Shown here one piece after another: positions 25,496-36,659 of a stretch of DNA of 64,000 nt. Origin of the DNA: Leifsonia soli (lineage in GTDB: Bacteria > Actinomycetota > Actinomycetes > Actinomycetales > Microbacteriaceae); assembly GCF_013408745.1 (NCBI RefSeq), contig NZ_JACCBJ010000001.1, positions 2,480,001 to 2,544,000 on the forward strand. The letters run 5' to 3'. Made by a program: the position numbers and the translations under genes. The first letter of the stretch is position 1, and each line of letters opens with the position of its first letter. A model generated the notes under the pieces. It saw only the letters and a list, made by a program, of their open reading frames with translations, was not told the origin of the DNA and did not search any database.

Positions 25496-25517
25496 GCCGA
25501 CCCCTAGACTGGCGGGG

Positions 25518-26900
25518 ATGTCCGCGTTCGCCTGGCTCGCCGCCGCCCTCGTCCTGGTCGGCGCGTACCCCGCCTACCGGTTCGCACGCCGGGCCTGGCG
25601 GTTCCGGGCGACCGCGACCGTGATCGCGGTGATCGCCGGGCAGATCGTCGCCCTCGTCCTGGTCGGACTCGGCGTCGCCCTGCTCCCCCGGCCGGACCTC
25701 GTCGGAGCGGGATGGTTCGTCCTCGTCCTGGCGGCCACCGTCCTTCCGCTGGCGATCGGCGACCTCATCCAGTCGGCGGGCGCGCGCGCCGTCCGTGCGG
25801 TCGTCGCGGGCGTCGCCGGAGTGCTCACGATCGTGGCCGTCGGCGTGGCGGCGGCACCGGCCTTCGCCCAGCCGACCATCGCGGGGCGCAGCATCCCGGT
25901 CACCGCGAAGACGCTCGCAGACGGATACCAGCTGGCGGTCCGCATCCCGGAGGCCGCCTCGGGATTCGTCGCCCGCGACGCCCACCTGTTCGTGCCCCCG
26001 GGCTGGCTGCGCGACCCGTCCGGCACGCGCCCCGTCGTCGAGATGATGATGGGCCAGCCGGGCAATCCGACCCTCGGGGCGACCCTCGATGCGCTGCACA
26101 GCCTGGGCGACGACCGGCTCAACCAGGCCCCGTTCGTGCTCGTGGTCGACCAGCTCGGCGCGGTGGACAAGAACCCGCCATGCGCGGACACGTCGGCGGG
26201 CAACCTCGACACCTACCTGTCGCAGGATGTTCCGGCCTGGATCGACGCGAACCTCGCGGTGTCGAAGGACCGCGCCGACCGGGTGATCGCCGGGTTCTCG
26301 CACGGAGGCGAATGCGCGGCGTACCTCGGCGCGAAGCATCCCGAGACGTGGGGTGCCGTCATCGACATCTCCGGGCCCGACAAGCCGGGCGAGTACCGGC
26401 CGACGGTGACACGCGACAAGTACTTCGGCGGCGACCAGGTCGCATACGAGAAGACCTGGCCCGCCAACATCCTCGCGGCGAACGACTACCCCCATCCCCT
26501 GGTCGGGATCTTCGTCGCCGGCGCGGAGGACCCGCACTTCCGCCAGCAGGTCGAGGACACGGCGACCGCCGCCGAGAAGGCCGGCTGGAAGGTCACCTAC
26601 TGGGCCGTCCCCGGCGAGGGCCACTCCGGGCCGACGCTGGTCAAGGGCCTGGCCACCGGCTACAACCAGCTGATCGGATCGTGGCTGAAGACGGGTGCGA
26701 CGGGCGCCGGGGACCGTTTCCTCTGCGCAGCGGACCAGACGGCGCAGGCGTGCGGGCTGACGCAGGCCGCCGCCGTCGCCGGAACCGTCGCGATCGTCGA
26801 TCTCTCGGCCCTCGCGGTGTTCCTCGTCATCGCGCTCGGGCTGTTCTTCGCCCGCCAGGGCGTGACGCTGCGCCGGGCGCGCGCCTCGGCCGACGACTGA
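25518..26900 (+). CDS. Membrane-anchored alpha/beta hydrolase (esterase-like)
   Basis: A 460-residue protein. Four N-terminal hydrophobic segments (to about residue 118) are followed by an extracytoplasmic esterase/mycolyltransferase-type alpha/beta-hydrolase domain with nucleophile elbow GFSHGG, and VAGAEDP plus GEGHSGPTL for the Asp and His. One more membrane helix lies near the C-terminus. ATG 25518 has TAGACT (25505-25510) 7 nt upstream. It probably hydrolyses or transfers an acyl ester at the cell surface; substrate unknown. Confidence 0.83.
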   Translation: MSAFAWLAAALVLVGAYPAYRFARRAWRFRATATVIAVIAGQIVALVLVGLGVALLPRPDLVGAGWFVLVLAATVLPLAIGDLIQSAGARAVRAVVAGVAGVLTIVAVGVAAAPAFAQPTIAGRSIPVTAKTLADGYQLAVRIPEAASGFVARDAHLFVPPGWLRDPSGTRPVVEMMMGQPGNPTLGATLDALHSLGDDRLNQAPFVLVVDQLGAVDKNPPCADTSAGNLDTYLSQDVPAWIDANLAVSKDRADRVIAGFSHGGECAAYLGAKHPETWGAVIDISGPDKPGEYRPTVTRDKYFGGDQVAYEKTWPANILAANDYPHPLVGIFVAGAEDPHFRQQVEDTATAAEKAGWKVTYWAVPGEGHSGPTLVKGLATGYNQLIGSWLKTGATGAGDRFLCAADQTAQACGLTQAAAVAGTVAIVDLSALAVFLVIALGLFFARQGVTLRRARASADD

Positions 26901-26941
26901 TCCGGCGTCGCTCGGGACGCGCCCACCCCCTGGTGGAGGCG

Positions 26942-28129
26942 CTATGCGGCCACCGCGGCGCGCGACGCGATGAACGCATCGACGCAGCGGCGGATCTCCT
27001 CCTCCGTGTGCGCCGCCGACAGCTGCACGCGGATGCGCGCGCGACCCTTCGGGACGACGGGGTACGAGAAGGCGGTCACGTAGACGCCCTGGCGCTGCAT
27101 CTCGTCGGCCATCCGGGCGGTGAGCGCCGCGTCCCCGAACATGACCGGGACGATGGGATGCGCTCCCGGCAGCAGGTCGAAGCCGGCCTCGGTCATGTGC
27201 CGCCGGAACAGCTCCGCGTTGGTCACGAGCTGCTCGCGCAGGTGGTCGGACTGCTCCAGCAGATCGAGCGCCGCGAGGGTGCCGGCGACGATGGACGGCG
27301 CGAGCGTGTTCGAGAACAGGTACGGTCGCGAGCGCTGGCGCAGCAGGTCGACGATCTCGCGGCGGCTCGAGACGTAGCCGCCGGAGGCGCCGCCGAGCGC
27401 CTTGCCGAAGGTCCCCGTGTAGATGTCGACGCGGTCGGACACCCCGCAGAACTCGGGTGTTCCGCGGCCGTGCTCTCCGACGAAACCGACCGCGTGCGAG
27501 TCGTCGACGAACACCAGCGCGCCGAACTCGTCCGCCAGATCGCAGATCTCGGCGAGCGGGGCGATGTAGCCGTCCATCGAGAAGACGCCGTCGGTGACGA
27601 TGACCGTGAAGCGCGCCCCCGCATCCCGCGCCGCCTCCAGCTGCGCGCGCAGGTCGGCCAGGTCGCGGTTCTTGTAGCGGTACCGCTGCGCCTTCGAGAG
27701 ACGGATGCCATCGATGATGGATGCGTGGTTCAGCTCGTCCGAGACGATGGCGTCCTCCGCGCCGAACAGCGTCTCGAAGACGCCGCCGTTCGCGTCGAAG
27801 CACGAGGAGAACAGGATGGTCGCCTCGGTGCCGAGGAACCGCGACACCCGCCGCTCCAGCTCGAGGTGCTGCTCCTGCGTCCCGCAGATGAAGCGCACGG
27901 ACGCCATGCCGTAGCCCCAGTCGTCCAGGGCGGTCTTGGCGGCATCCCGGAGTGCGGGGTGGTCGGCGAGGCCGAGGTAGTTGTTGGCGCAGAAGTTGAG
28001 CACCTCCTGGCCGTCGGCGGTGATCAGCGCCGACTGCGGACCGTGGATGCTGCGCTCCCGTTTGGTGAGCCCGGCCTCCTCGATCTCCTGCAGCTGCGTC
28101 GCGATGTGCTCCCGGAAGCTCCCGTACAC
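26942..28129 (-). CDS. kbl: Glycine C-acetyltransferase (2-amino-3-ketobutyrate CoA ligase)
   Basis: Converts 2-amino-3-oxobutyrate and CoA to glycine and acetyl-CoA, the second step of threonine catabolism. A 395-residue PLP enzyme of the alpha-oxoamine synthase family: [43 protein letters not shown] and the PLP-lysine motif [16 protein letters not shown] 28129 has GGAGG 7 nt upstream and lies 2 nt after the tdh stop, so it is translated with tdh. Confidence 0.95.
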   Translation of the reverse strand: MYGSFREHIATQLQEIEEAGLTKRERSIHGPQSALITADGQEVLNFCANNYLGLADHPALRDAAKTALDDWGYGMASVRFICGTQEQHLELERRVSRFLGTEATILFSSCFDANGGVFETLFGAEDAIVSDELNHASIIDGIRLSKAQRYRYKNRDLADLRAQLEAARDAGARFTVIVTDGVFSMDGYIAPLAEICDLADEFGALVFVDDSHAVGFVGEHGRGTPEFCGVSDRVDIYTGTFGKALGGASGGYVSSRREIVDLLRQRSRPYLFSNTLAPSIVAGTLAALDLLEQSDHLREQLVTNAELFRRHMTEAGFDLLPGAHPIVPVMFGDAALTARMADEMQRQGVYVTAFSYPVVPKGRARIRVQLSAAHTEEEIRRCVDAFIASRAAVAA

Positions 28130-28131
28130 GT

Positions 28132-29175
28132 TCAGACCTCCGTCCAGTCGAGGATGACCTTGCCTCCGCCTGCGGACGCCGCGGCGGCGAACCCCTTCTC
28201 CCACTCGCGGGCGGGGAAGCGGTCCGAGACGATCGACGCGATCGCGTCGTGCAGCTCGGCCGAGGTCTGCAGCATGGCGCCCATGGCGTTCCAGGTCTCG
28301 AACATCTCGCGGCCGTAGATGCCCTTCAGCGTCAGCATGTGCGTCACGACGATGCCCCAGTCGACCGCGATTGGCTGAGCAGGGAGGCCGAGCATGGCGA
28401 TCCGGCCGCCGTGGTTCATGTTCTCGATCATCGAGGGCAGCGCCGTCGGGGCGCCGCTCATCTCGAAGCCGACATCGAAGCCCTCGCGCATCCCGAGCGC
28501 CTTCTGCGCCTCGTGGATGTCGTGCTGCGACACGTCGACGGTGAAGTCGGCGCCCATCCCGCGTGCGAGCTCGAGCCGCTGCGCGCTGATGTCGGTGCCG
28601 ACGATGAAGCGCGCGCCGACGTGACGGGCGACGGCGATGGCCATCAGGCCGATGGGACCGCATCCCGTGACCAGCACGTCCTCGCCGACGACGGGAAAGG
28701 CGAGCGCGGTGTGGACGGCGTTGCCCAGCGGGTCGAACAGCGCGCCGACCTCGGGCTCGATGGCGCTGTGGTGCACCCACACGTTGGTCGCGGGGAGGAC
28801 GAGCTGCTCGGCGAATGCGCCGTCGCGCTGCACGCCGACGCCCTGAGTGCGGATGCACATCTGGCGGCGTCCGGCTCGGCAGTTGCGGCACGTTCCGCAG
28901 ACGATGTGCCCTTCGCCCGACACCAGGTCGCCCACCTCGACGTCGCGGACCAGCTCCCCCGTCTCGACGACCTCGCCGAAGAACTCGTGGCCGGGGATGA
29001 GCGGGGCCTTCACGGCCGATGCCGCCCAGTCGTCCCAGCGCTGGATGTGCAGGTCGGTGCCGCAGATGCCGGTGCGCAGGACGCGGATCCGGACATCCTC
29101 CGGCCCCATCGCGGGCTCGGGGACGTCGACCAGCTGGAGGCCGGGCCCGGCCTCGCTCTTGAACAGGGCTCTCAT
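28132..29175 (-). CDS. tdh: L-threonine 3-dehydrogenase
   Basis: Oxidises L-threonine to 2-amino-3-oxobutyrate with NAD+. A 347-residue zinc MDR enzyme with catalytic-zinc motif [24 protein letters not shown], structural-zinc cysteines [15 protein letters not shown], and cofactor fold [20 protein letters not shown] 29175 has GAGGAAG upstream. First gene of the tdh-kbl operon; the pair is the standard threonine-to-glycine route. Confidence 0.95.
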   Translation of the reverse strand: MRALFKSEAGPGLQLVDVPEPAMGPEDVRIRVLRTGICGTDLHIQRWDDWAASAVKAPLIPGHEFFGEVVETGELVRDVEVGDLVSGEGHIVCGTCRNCRAGRRQMCIRTQGVGVQRDGAFAEQLVLPATNVWVHHSAIEPEVGALFDPLGNAVHTALAFPVVGEDVLVTGCGPIGLMAIAVARHVGARFIVGTDISAQRLELARGMGADFTVDVSQHDIHEAQKALGMREGFDVGFEMSGAPTALPSMIENMNHGGRIAMLGLPAQPIAVDWGIVVTHMLTLKGIYGREMFETWNAMGAMLQTSAELHDAIASIVSDRFPAREWEKGFAAAASAGGGKVILDWTEV

Positions 29176-29315
29176 CGTCGCTTCCTCGTGGGAGTCGGTG
29201 TGCTTCGTCGCGCGGGTGCCCCGCCTTGTGGGCAGACGCATCCTCGAGCACCAGCCTAGGAGATCCGGGGCGGATCTGGTGCTCCGTGACGGCGCACCGG
29301 CCGGGGTCAGGAGGC

Positions 29316-29396
29316 TCAGCTCACGCGGATGAGCCTGACGTTGCCGGAGAGCCAGAATCCGTGCAGCACGTTGACGACGCTGTACACGCCGGGCAT
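29316..29396 (-). other. Possible 26-codon ORF or gene remnant
   Basis: ATG 29396 to TGA 29316 encodes [20 protein letters not shown] and six more residues. The composition looks protein-like and it sits in the 272-bp gap between tdh and the isochorismatase-like gene. No ribosome site was seen. It may be the tail of a lost gene or chance. Confidence 0.2.
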
Positions 29397-29447
29397 CGCA
29401 CGCGCACTGCCTCGAAACCGCTGACCGCAATTCACTAGAGTTCACGC

Positions 29448-30185
29448 ATGAAGCGCGCGCTGATCGTCATCGACCTGCAGAACGAGTACGTCACCGGCAA
29501 GCTGAAGATCTGCCATCCGGACCTCATGACCTCGATCCCCAACATCGAGGTGGCCTGGGACGCCGCAGACGACCACGGCGTTCCTGTCGTCGCGGTGCAG
29601 CACATCGAGGACGAGGACTCGCCGGTGTTCGCCCGCGGCTCGGACGGCGCAGCTCTGCACGAGACGATCATCGATAGGAAGCCGGCGCACCTGGTCACGA
29701 AGGGGAGCGTCTCGGCGTTCCCCGGCACCGACCTGGAGCAGTGGCTGCGCGCCAACGACATCGACACGGTCACCATCGCCGGATACATGACGCAGCACTG
29801 CTGCGCGGGGACGGCCCGGGATGCGGCGGAGCTCGGGTTCACGGTCGAGTTCCTGTCGGATGCCACGGGGACGCTCGACCTCGTCAACGAGGCCGGCGCG
29901 ATCTCGGCGGACGCCCTCCACCGGAGCGTGCTGGTGACGATGCAGTCCGAGTTCGCCGCCGTCGCGACGACGGAGGAGTGGACGCTCGCGGTGGAGGCCG
30001 GGGACACGCTGCCGGTCTCGAACCTGTGGGACAGCACCGGTCACGCGCGGCTGCCGGAGAAGCACGCCGAACTGCACAAGCTCATGCGCGAGGTGCGGGC
30101 CGGCATCGACGGCGACATCGCGGCGACCGAGGCGCACAACATCGAACACACCCTGTACGTCGGCCAGGGCGTCTCCTCCCTCTAG
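29448..30185 (+). CDS. Isochorismatase-family cysteine hydrolase
   Basis: A 245-residue protein. The isochorismatase-like core has catalytic Asp in [14 protein letters not shown], a Lys in [20 protein letters not shown] and the catalytic Cys in [17 protein letters not shown]. The last ~55 residues (after [20 protein letters not shown]) extend beyond the standard fold. It probably hydrolyses an amide such as a nicotinamidase-type substrate. ATG 29448 has TAGAGT (29436-29441) 6 nt upstream. Confidence 0.85.
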   Translation: MKRALIVIDLQNEYVTGKLKICHPDLMTSIPNIEVAWDAADDHGVPVVAVQHIEDEDSPVFARGSDGAALHETIIDRKPAHLVTKGSVSAFPGTDLEQWLRANDIDTVTIAGYMTQHCCAGTARDAAELGFTVEFLSDATGTLDLVNEAGAISADALHRSVLVTMQSEFAAVATTEEWTLAVEAGDTLPVSNLWDSTGHARLPEKHAELHKLMREVRAGIDGDIAATEAHNIEHTLYVGQGVSSL

Positions 30186-30210
30186 CTCGCTAGCCCCCTC
30201 TGGCTCCGAT

Positions 30211-30267
30211 CGAGTCGTGAGTCGATGCCCCTATTCGGGGCGGATTGCGACCAGATGTCGCGACTCG
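30211..30267. repeat. CGAGTCG-type inverted repeat with inner hairpin
   Basis: Outer arms CGAGTCGTGA (30211-30220) and TCGCGACTCG (30258-30267) pair at 9 of 10 positions and enclose a perfect GCCCC/GGGGC hairpin (30227-30241). It resembles 3493-3553 and also lies between two converging genes. Confidence 0.65.
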
Positions 30268-30280
30268 GGGAGGGGAAGAG

Positions 30281-30694
30281 TCAGCGCTCGAGGGGGCGCC
30301 AGACGACGAGCTGGTTGCTGCGGCGGACGCGCGTGCCTGCGCGCATCGAGACGACCTCGCCCTCGGAGCCTGCCGCGAAGACGCGGCGGCCGGGGCGGTT
30401 CAGGAGCTCGTCCGCGAGGGCGCTCTCCAGCTCCCGCACGCGACCGCGCAGTTCGCCCACCTGATCCTCCAGTTCGAGGATGCGGCGGATGCCCTCCAGG
30501 CTGACGCCCTCGGAGCCGAGGCGGGCGATCTCCTGCAGCTTCTCGATGTCGCGCATCGAGTAGCGGCGCGACTTGCCGGCCGTCCGGCTGGGGCTGACGA
30601 GTCCGAGCCGGTCGTACTGGCGAAGCGTCTGCGGGTGCATGCCCGCGAGCTCCGCCGCGATCGAGATCACGAAGACCTGGCTGTGCTCGTCCAT
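30281..30694 (-). CDS. hspR: Heat-shock repressor HspR
   Basis: A 137-residue MerR-fold repressor with helix-turn-helix and wing FVISIAAELAGMHPQTLRQY, DRLGLVSPSRTAGKSRRYS, and a coiled coil (about 70-95). HspR binds HAIR operators with DnaK as corepressor, shutting off the heat-shock genes. It is the last gene of dnaK-grpE-dnaJ-hspR, 2 bp after dnaJ, and three HAIR sites are present in this window. The ~35-residue basic tail after the coiled coil is of unknown role. Confidence 0.93.
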   Translation of the reverse strand: MDEHSQVFVISIAAELAGMHPQTLRQYDRLGLVSPSRTAGKSRRYSMRDIEKLQEIARLGSEGVSLEGIRRILELEDQVGELRGRVRELESALADELLNRPGRRVFAAGSEGEVVSMRAGTRVRRSNQLVVWRPLER

Positions 30695-30696
30695 CG

Positions 30697-31689
30697 TCAG
30701 CTCCGGGCCTTGGCCAGGATGTCCTCGCGCGGGTTCTCGTCGGGGAGCTTCGCGGCGAACGCCTCGAGCGCCTCCTTCGCCTCACCGGACAGGTGCGACG
30801 GGACGGCGACCTGGACGACCGCGAGCAGGTCGCCGGTGCCCTTGCTGGTCTCGACGCCGCGACCCTTCACGCGCAGCACACGGCCGCTCGGGGTCCCCGG
30901 CGCGACGCGCAGCTTGACGGGATCGCCGCCGAGGGTCGGCACCTCGATGGTCGCGCCGAGCGCGGCCTCCGCGAAGGTGACGGGCACGTTCACGCGCAGG
31001 TTGAGGCCGTCGCGCTCGAAGACGGGGTGCTTGCGCACGGAGACGGTGAGCACGATGTCGCCCGCCTCTCCGCCATCCGGGCTGGGCTGGCCCTTGCCGC
31101 GCAGCTTGATCTTCTGCCCGTCGGCGACGCCTGCGGGGATCTTGACCTTGATGGGCTTGCCGTCGGACGCCTGCAGCGTGATGGTCTCGCCGCGCGTCGC
31201 GGTCACGAAGTCGATGGTGGTGTGGGCGGTCACATCGCGGCCGCGGGTCGGGCCGCCGTAACCGCGGAAGCCGCCGGTCGTCGTCCCGAACCGGCCGTTG
31301 CCGAAGAGCCCGCCGAAGACGTCGTCGAAGTCGCCGCCGCCCTGCTGGAACGTGTAGCGCTGGCCGCCCGCTCCGCCCTGGCCGAACATCCCGCCGAAGA
31401 CGTCGTCGAAGCCGCCCTGGGCTCCCGAGCCGGGAGCGGTGAAGCGGGCGCCGGTCCCCATGGCGCGGATCTGGTCGTACTCCTTGCGCTCCTCGGGATC
31501 GCTGAGCACCGAGTAGGCCTCGCTGATCTCCTTGAACTTCGCCTCCGCGGCGGCGTCGCCGGGGTTGGAGTCGGGGTGGTACTTGCGGGCGAGCTTGCGG
31601 TAGGTCTTCTTGAGGTCCGCTTCGCTGACGTCCTTGGAGACGCCAAGGACCTTGTAGAAGTCCTTGTCGAACCAGTCTTGGCTAGCCAC
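30697..31689 (-). CDS. dnaJ: DnaJ-type co-chaperone without zinc finger
   Basis: A 330-residue co-chaperone that stimulates DnaK's ATPase. J-domain at residues 10-75 with HPD in YHPDSNPGD, then a Gly/Phe-rich region (GGFDDVFGG repeats), then the two C-terminal substrate-binding beta-domains. The four CxxCxGxG zinc repeats of classical DnaJ are missing, so this is the CbpA-like (type II) form. GTG 31689 has GAGGAGG upstream; a CTTGAG half-site precedes it. Confidence 0.93.
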   Translation of the reverse strand: MASQDWFDKDFYKVLGVSKDVSEADLKKTYRKLARKYHPDSNPGDAAAEAKFKEISEAYSVLSDPEERKEYDQIRAMGTGARFTAPGSGAQGGFDDVFGGMFGQGGAGGQRYTFQQGGGDFDDVFGGLFGNGRFGTTTGGFRGYGGPTRGRDVTAHTTIDFVTATRGETITLQASDGKPIKVKIPAGVADGQKIKLRGKGQPSPDGGEAGDIVLTVSVRKHPVFERDGLNLRVNVPVTFAEAALGATIEVPTLGGDPVKLRVAPGTPSGRVLRVKGRGVETSKGTGDLLAVVQVAVPSHLSGEAKEALEAFAAKLPDENPREDILAKARS

Positions 31690-31758
31690 GGGCGCCTCCT
31701 CTCAAGTCGTTGTTGTTCGTGGATGAAGTCTGCATGAATCGAGCGCGCACGGGCCGAG

Positions 31759-31790
31759 CGGAGCGGCGGGAACAATTCCCCGCCGCTCCG
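31759..31790. terminator. 12-bp hairpin between grpE and dnaJ
   Basis: CGGAGCGGCGGG and CCCGCCGCTCCG enclose an 8-nt loop in the only long gap (126 bp) of the operon. It could be a partial terminator that lowers dnaJ-hspR relative to dnaK-grpE, or a processing and stability element. Confidence 0.5.
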
Positions 31791-31815
31791 CCATGCCGTG
31801 CGCCGTTCCGCCGGG

Positions 31816-32490
31816 TCAGGCCGGCACCGCGACGACGACCTTCGCCACCCGGACGGTGGTGGAGCCCAGCCGGTAGCCGGTCTCGACCACCTCGGCGACG
31901 GTGTCCGCCGTCACGCCGGGGGTGGGCTGCTGGAAGATCGCCTCGTGGATCTGCGGGTCGAAGGGCTCGCCCTTCTCGCCGTACGGGGTGAGGCCGAGGC
32001 GTTCGACCGCGGTCCGGAGCTTCGCGGCGATGGTGAAGAACGCGCTGCCCTCTCCCAGATCGCCGTGCTTCTCCGCGCGCTCGAGGTCGTCGAGCACGGG
32101 GATGAGCCCCTTCACGGCGTCGCCGACCGCGCGCTCACGCTCGATCTCGCGGTTGGCCTCGGTGCGCTTGCGGTAGTTCGCGTACTCCGCGGTCACCCGC
32201 TGGAGGTCGGCGAGACGCTCCGCCGCGAGCTGCTCTGCCGTCGTCTGGCCGGACAGGATGTCGAGGTCGTCATCGCTCAGGATGGGCCCCTCCTCCTGCG
32301 TCTCGGCCGGTCCGACGTCGACGAGCTCCTCGTGCGCGAGGTCGTGCTCGCCGGCGTCGGTACCCTCGTCGGCCTGCTGCTCACCCTCGGGCTGCCGGAC
32401 CTTCCCGGTCTCGGGGTCGATCCTCCGCTTGTCGCGGATGACCGGCTCCTCGTGTTCTGGCTCCGGGGAGCCGCCGTTCTGGTCCGACAT
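31816..32490 (-). CDS. grpE: GrpE nucleotide-exchange factor
   Basis: A 224-residue protein that releases ADP from DnaK. A disordered acidic N-terminus (about 1-75) precedes the long GrpE helix (AERLADLQRVTAEYANYRKR, then IPVLDDLERAEKHG), and the C-terminal beta-wing contains FDPQIHEAIFQQPTPGV and VVETGYRLG. It begins 2 bp after dnaK. Confidence 0.95.
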   Translation of the reverse strand: MSDQNGGSPEPEHEEPVIRDKRRIDPETGKVRQPEGEQQADEGTDAGEHDLAHEELVDVGPAETQEEGPILSDDDLDILSGQTTAEQLAAERLADLQRVTAEYANYRKRTEANREIERERAVGDAVKGLIPVLDDLERAEKHGDLGEGSAFFTIAAKLRTAVERLGLTPYGEKGEPFDPQIHEAIFQQPTPGVTADTVAEVVETGYRLGSTTVRVAKVVVAVPA

Positions 32491-32492
32491 GA

Positions 32493-34355
<1,863 letters not shown>

Positions 34356-34409
34356 GTGTGCTTCTCTCCTTTGTTGCTGGCTTGTGGCCGTGAAAGTCTG
34401 GGGTCAAGA

Positions 34410-34430
34410 CTTGAGCCTCGACGACTCAAG
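34410..34430. promoter_or_regulatory. HAIR element 1 of the dnaK operon
   Basis: CTTGAGC, 7 bp, ACTCAAG. Right half is a perfect match to the HspR operator consensus; the left differs at its last base. 55 bp before the dnaK start. Confidence 0.9.
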
Positions 34431-34452
34431 ACTGTCACCCGCGAGGGGATGC

Positions 34453-34458
34453 TGTCAA
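34453..34458 (-). promoter_or_regulatory. Candidate -35 box of dnaK
   Basis: TTGACA on the minus strand, lying between the two HAIR elements. The matching -10 region would then overlap HAIR element 1, so HspR binding there would block RNA polymerase. Confidence 0.45.
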
Positions 34459-34474
34459 GACGTCGGACCCGAAA

Positions 34475-34495
34475 CTTGAGTACACCAGACTCAAC
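34475..34495. promoter_or_regulatory. HAIR element 2 of the dnaK operon
   Basis: CTTGAGT, 7 bp, ACTCAAC. One mismatch to the HspR operator consensus. It sits 27 bp from the stop codon of the next gene (34522). Confidence 0.9.
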
Positions 34496-34521
34496 TTTGG
34501 AGAAGAGGCGGGTATTCCCCG

Positions 34522-35367
34522 TCAGTGCCGCGATTTCCAGTACCCGCAGAACACGATGTCGGCCTTCGCCGTGCCGGTGGAGACCCAGTGCCTGCGCATC
34601 CCGACCGCCAGCTCCGACTCGCCCACCACCCAGCCGTACGAGCGCACCGCCGGCACCGCGAGCGACCGCGCGGCATCGGCGGCGAGCGCGCCCGGCACAC
34701 CACCGCGCCCGCGCCGGACAGCCCAGCGCACGTCCATCCCCGCCGGTGCGATGAGCTCCTGCACGTCGTCCGGATTCGGGACCTCGATGACGGCAGTGCC
34801 CTCGACGCCGGACGAGCCGCTCGATCGCTCGGCGAGAGAGGCCAGGATTCCGGCCGCAGCGGGAAGCCCGGTCTCGTCGGCCACGATCCGCAGGTGCGCG
34901 ATCTCCGCCGCCGGAGCGAAGGTGCGGCCCTCGTCGATGATGGCGACCGCGTCGCCTCGCGCACATCCCTCCGCCCAGGCCGCAGCGGGACCGCTGGAGC
35001 CGTCGGCCGCCCGATGCAGGACGAAGTCGACGTCGAGCTCTGGACCTTCCGGACCATCGGGCCGGTAAGCACGGACGGTGTAGTTGCGCAGCACCGGGCG
35101 CACGGCCTTCGAGATGGCGAGGTAGCGGGCGTAGGCCAGGGCGTCGAGCTTCGTGGGGAGCCGATCGAGGCTCGAGTCGTCGCCCACCGGGATGAAGAGC
35201 CGGAACCACTGGTCGTACCCCTGGGGCACGAACCGCTCGACATCTCCGCCGCCGAGCGTCACGCGGACGAATCCGGACGAGATCCGCTCGCGGCGGAGCA
35301 CATGCAGAACGAGCAACTCGGAGCGCTCCGGCTTCACGCGTGTCGCCTGCATGTTCGTCCGTGCCAT
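34522..35367 (-). CDS. Siderophore-interacting protein (FAD ferric-siderophore reductase)
   Basis: A 281-residue SIP-family reductase that releases iron from imported siderophores. FAD-binding barrel with RNYTVRAYRPDG at about residues 95-106 and VDFVLHRAADGSSGPAAAWA, then a ferredoxin-reductase-like NAD(P)H domain ending YGWVVGESELAVGMRRHW, all family hallmarks. The promoter region carries a DtxR/IdeR-type box (35387-35405), so iron-repressed expression is expected. Confidence 0.92.
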   Translation of the reverse strand: MARTNMQATRVKPERSELLVLHVLRRERISSGFVRVTLGGGDVERFVPQGYDQWFRLFIPVGDDSSLDRLPTKLDALAYARYLAISKAVRPVLRNYTVRAYRPDGPEGPELDVDFVLHRAADGSSGPAAAWAEGCARGDAVAIIDEGRTFAPAAEIAHLRIVADETGLPAAAGILASLAERSSGSSGVEGTAVIEVPNPDDVQELIAPAGMDVRWAVRRGRGGVPGALAADAARSLAVPAVRSYGWVVGESELAVGMRRHWVSTGTAKADIVFCGYWKSRH

Positions 35368-35386
35368 CGGAGCTCCCGTCGCAAGA

Positions 35387-35405
35387 TTAGGTAAGGCTTA
35401 CCTTA
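35387..35405. promoter_or_regulatory. DtxR/IdeR iron box
   Basis: TTAGGTAAGGCTTACCTTA matches the known 19-bp consensus at most positions and is symmetrical around GGTAAGGCTTACC. It is 20 bp before the siderophore-interacting protein start. Confidence 0.88.
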
Positions 35406-35418
35406 CCGGGCGGGGCGA

Positions 35419-35964
35419 TCACGATCCACCCGTGTGCACGATGCAACGGTCGAACAGCGCGAGTTCCGCGGCATCGGGAGCCTCGAACCTCTGCACCGAC
35501 TCATCGAGCAGCTCTCGCGTGATCGGCACCTCACCACGGCCGGGACGCTCGTTGCGCCTTTCGAGTCGTCGCCACAGCTCCTCGACGGGGATGTCGAAGA
35601 CGTGCAGCTCGGTGATCGCCCCGGAACGCCGCGCGAGGCGCCGGAGCTCGTCGCGTTCGGCCCGCGTCCACGACCCGTCCTCGAGGATCACGCTCTGCCC
35701 GCGTTCGAGCAGCTGCCGCCACAACCGGTCGAGCCGCGCCTGCACGCGATCGCGCAGCGGATCGAAGTAGTCGAGGCCCAGCTCGGCCATCCACTCGTCG
35801 GTGCTGAACCGGATGGGGCTGAACCGGATGGCGCCGGTCTCGCGTTCCCGCTCGCGCGCTGCTGTCGTTTTGCCGGCTCCCGGCAGCGCGCAGTACAGGA
35901 TGAGGACCGGCCGGGCCGTCGCATCCACCGCTTCGTCCCCGTCCACCGCTTCGTCCCCGACCAC
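35419..35964 (-). CDS. P-loop AAA_33/zeta-toxin-like ATP-binding kinase
   Basis: A 181-residue protein. P-loop GAGKTT in LILYCALPGAGKTTAARER, then FSTDEWMAELGLDYFDPLRD, VILEDGSWTRAERDELRRLA and RRNERPGRGEVPIT. This is typical of small AAA_33 kinases, often annotated as chloramphenicol phosphotransferase- or zeta-toxin-like; substrate unknown. GTG 35964 overlaps the pdxH stop (TAGTG) and is the likeliest start. Just inside the start lies a 17-bp direct repeat (period 18), encoding DEAVDGDEAVDA. Confidence 0.8.
   Translation of the reverse strand: MVGDEAVDGDEAVDATARPVLILYCALPGAGKTTAARERERETGAIRFSPIRFSTDEWMAELGLDYFDPLRDRVQARLDRLWRQLLERGQSVILEDGSWTRAERDELRRLARRSGAITELHVFDIPVEELWRRLERRNERPGRGEVPITRELLDESVQRFEAPDAAELALFDRCIVHTGGS
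35924..35958. repeat. 17-bp direct repeat, 18-bp period
   Basis: Two exact copies at 35924-35940 and 35942-35958 inside the N-terminal codons of the kinase gene duplicate six residues in frame. Confidence 0.7.
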
Positions 35965-36593
35965 TACGGCTGCACGCGGGAGACCGACCACGCGCCCCCG
36001 TCGCCCCGCACGTAGCGGAGGCGGCGGTGCAGGCGGTCCGGGCTGCCGTGCCAGAACTCGATCAGCTCGGGAACCACGCGGTACGCGTACCAGCGCTCCG
36101 GGCGGCCGATCGGGCCGTCGGCGGCCAGGACGTCGCGCGCGGCGTCGCGCAGCCGGTCGAGGTCGTCGAGCGGGGCATCCTGCTCGCTCACCAGCGTGGC
36201 GGCCTGCGCCTCGCGCGTGCGGCGCGAGAACAGGTCGTCCGACTCCGCCTCGCCGAGCCGCTCGACGCGTCCGGTCACCCGCAGCTGCTGCAGGAGCTCG
36301 CGCCAGTACAGCACGACGGCCGCGCGCGGGTCGGCGGCGAGCTGGCGTCCCTTCCGGCTGTCCGACGATGTGCCGAACTCGACGCCGTCGCCCGTGAGCC
36401 GCCTCAGTGCGACGGTGCGCGCGTCCGGCGCGCCGTCCTCGTCGATGGTCGCGAGGGTCGCGGCGAGCGCCTCGCGCACGCCGCGATCCTTCGCGCGGCG
36501 GAGCCACTCGTCGAGCAGGCCGCCCGGCTCGGCGGGCGGGTCGTCGAACTCCGGCAGGAACAGGTCGGCGTCTCCCGTGAGCGTGTTGGCCAT
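35964..36593 (-). CDS. pdxH: Pyridoxamine 5'-phosphate oxidase
   Basis: Oxidises pyridoxine/pyridoxamine 5'-phosphate to PLP using FMN and O2. A 209-residue protein with PEFDDPPAEPGGLLDEWL, APDARTVALRRLTGDGVEFGT, KGRQLAADPRAAVVLYWREL, RVTGRVERL and the C-terminal PERWYAYRVVPELIEFWHGS, RLHRRLRY, all PdxH signatures. ATG 36593 has TAGGGT (36600-36605) 6 nt upstream (leaderless). Its upstream region is now separated from the formerly divergent alarmone gene by the 3.9-kb cassette. Confidence 0.95.
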   Translation of the reverse strand: MANTLTGDADLFLPEFDDPPAEPGGLLDEWLRRAKDRGVREALAATLATIDEDGAPDARTVALRRLTGDGVEFGTSSDSRKGRQLAADPRAAVVLYWRELLQQLRVTGRVERLGEAESDDLFSRRTREAQAATLVSEQDAPLDDLDRLRDAARDVLAADGPIGRPERWYAYRVVPELIEFWHGSPDRLHRRLRYVRGDGGAWSVSRVQP

Positions 36594-36599
36594 AGCGTC

Positions 36600-36605
36600 A
36601 CCCTA
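36600..36605 (-). promoter_or_regulatory. -10 box of a leaderless promoter (TAGGGT)
   Basis: Ends 6 nt before ATG 36593 of pdxH. Confidence 0.5.
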
Positions 36606-36659
36606 GGCCCGGCACCGCGTGGCCCGCAGCGATTCACACCGGCCGCACAAGCACCGTCG

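Noticed and set aside
28249..29259. 336-codon plus-strand frame opposite tdh
   Set aside because: Antisense shadow of tdh, whose zinc and cofactor motifs are intact.
30281..30694. MerR-type metal sensor
   Set aside because: No metal-binding cysteines; position in the dnaK operon and the HAIR sites identify HspR.
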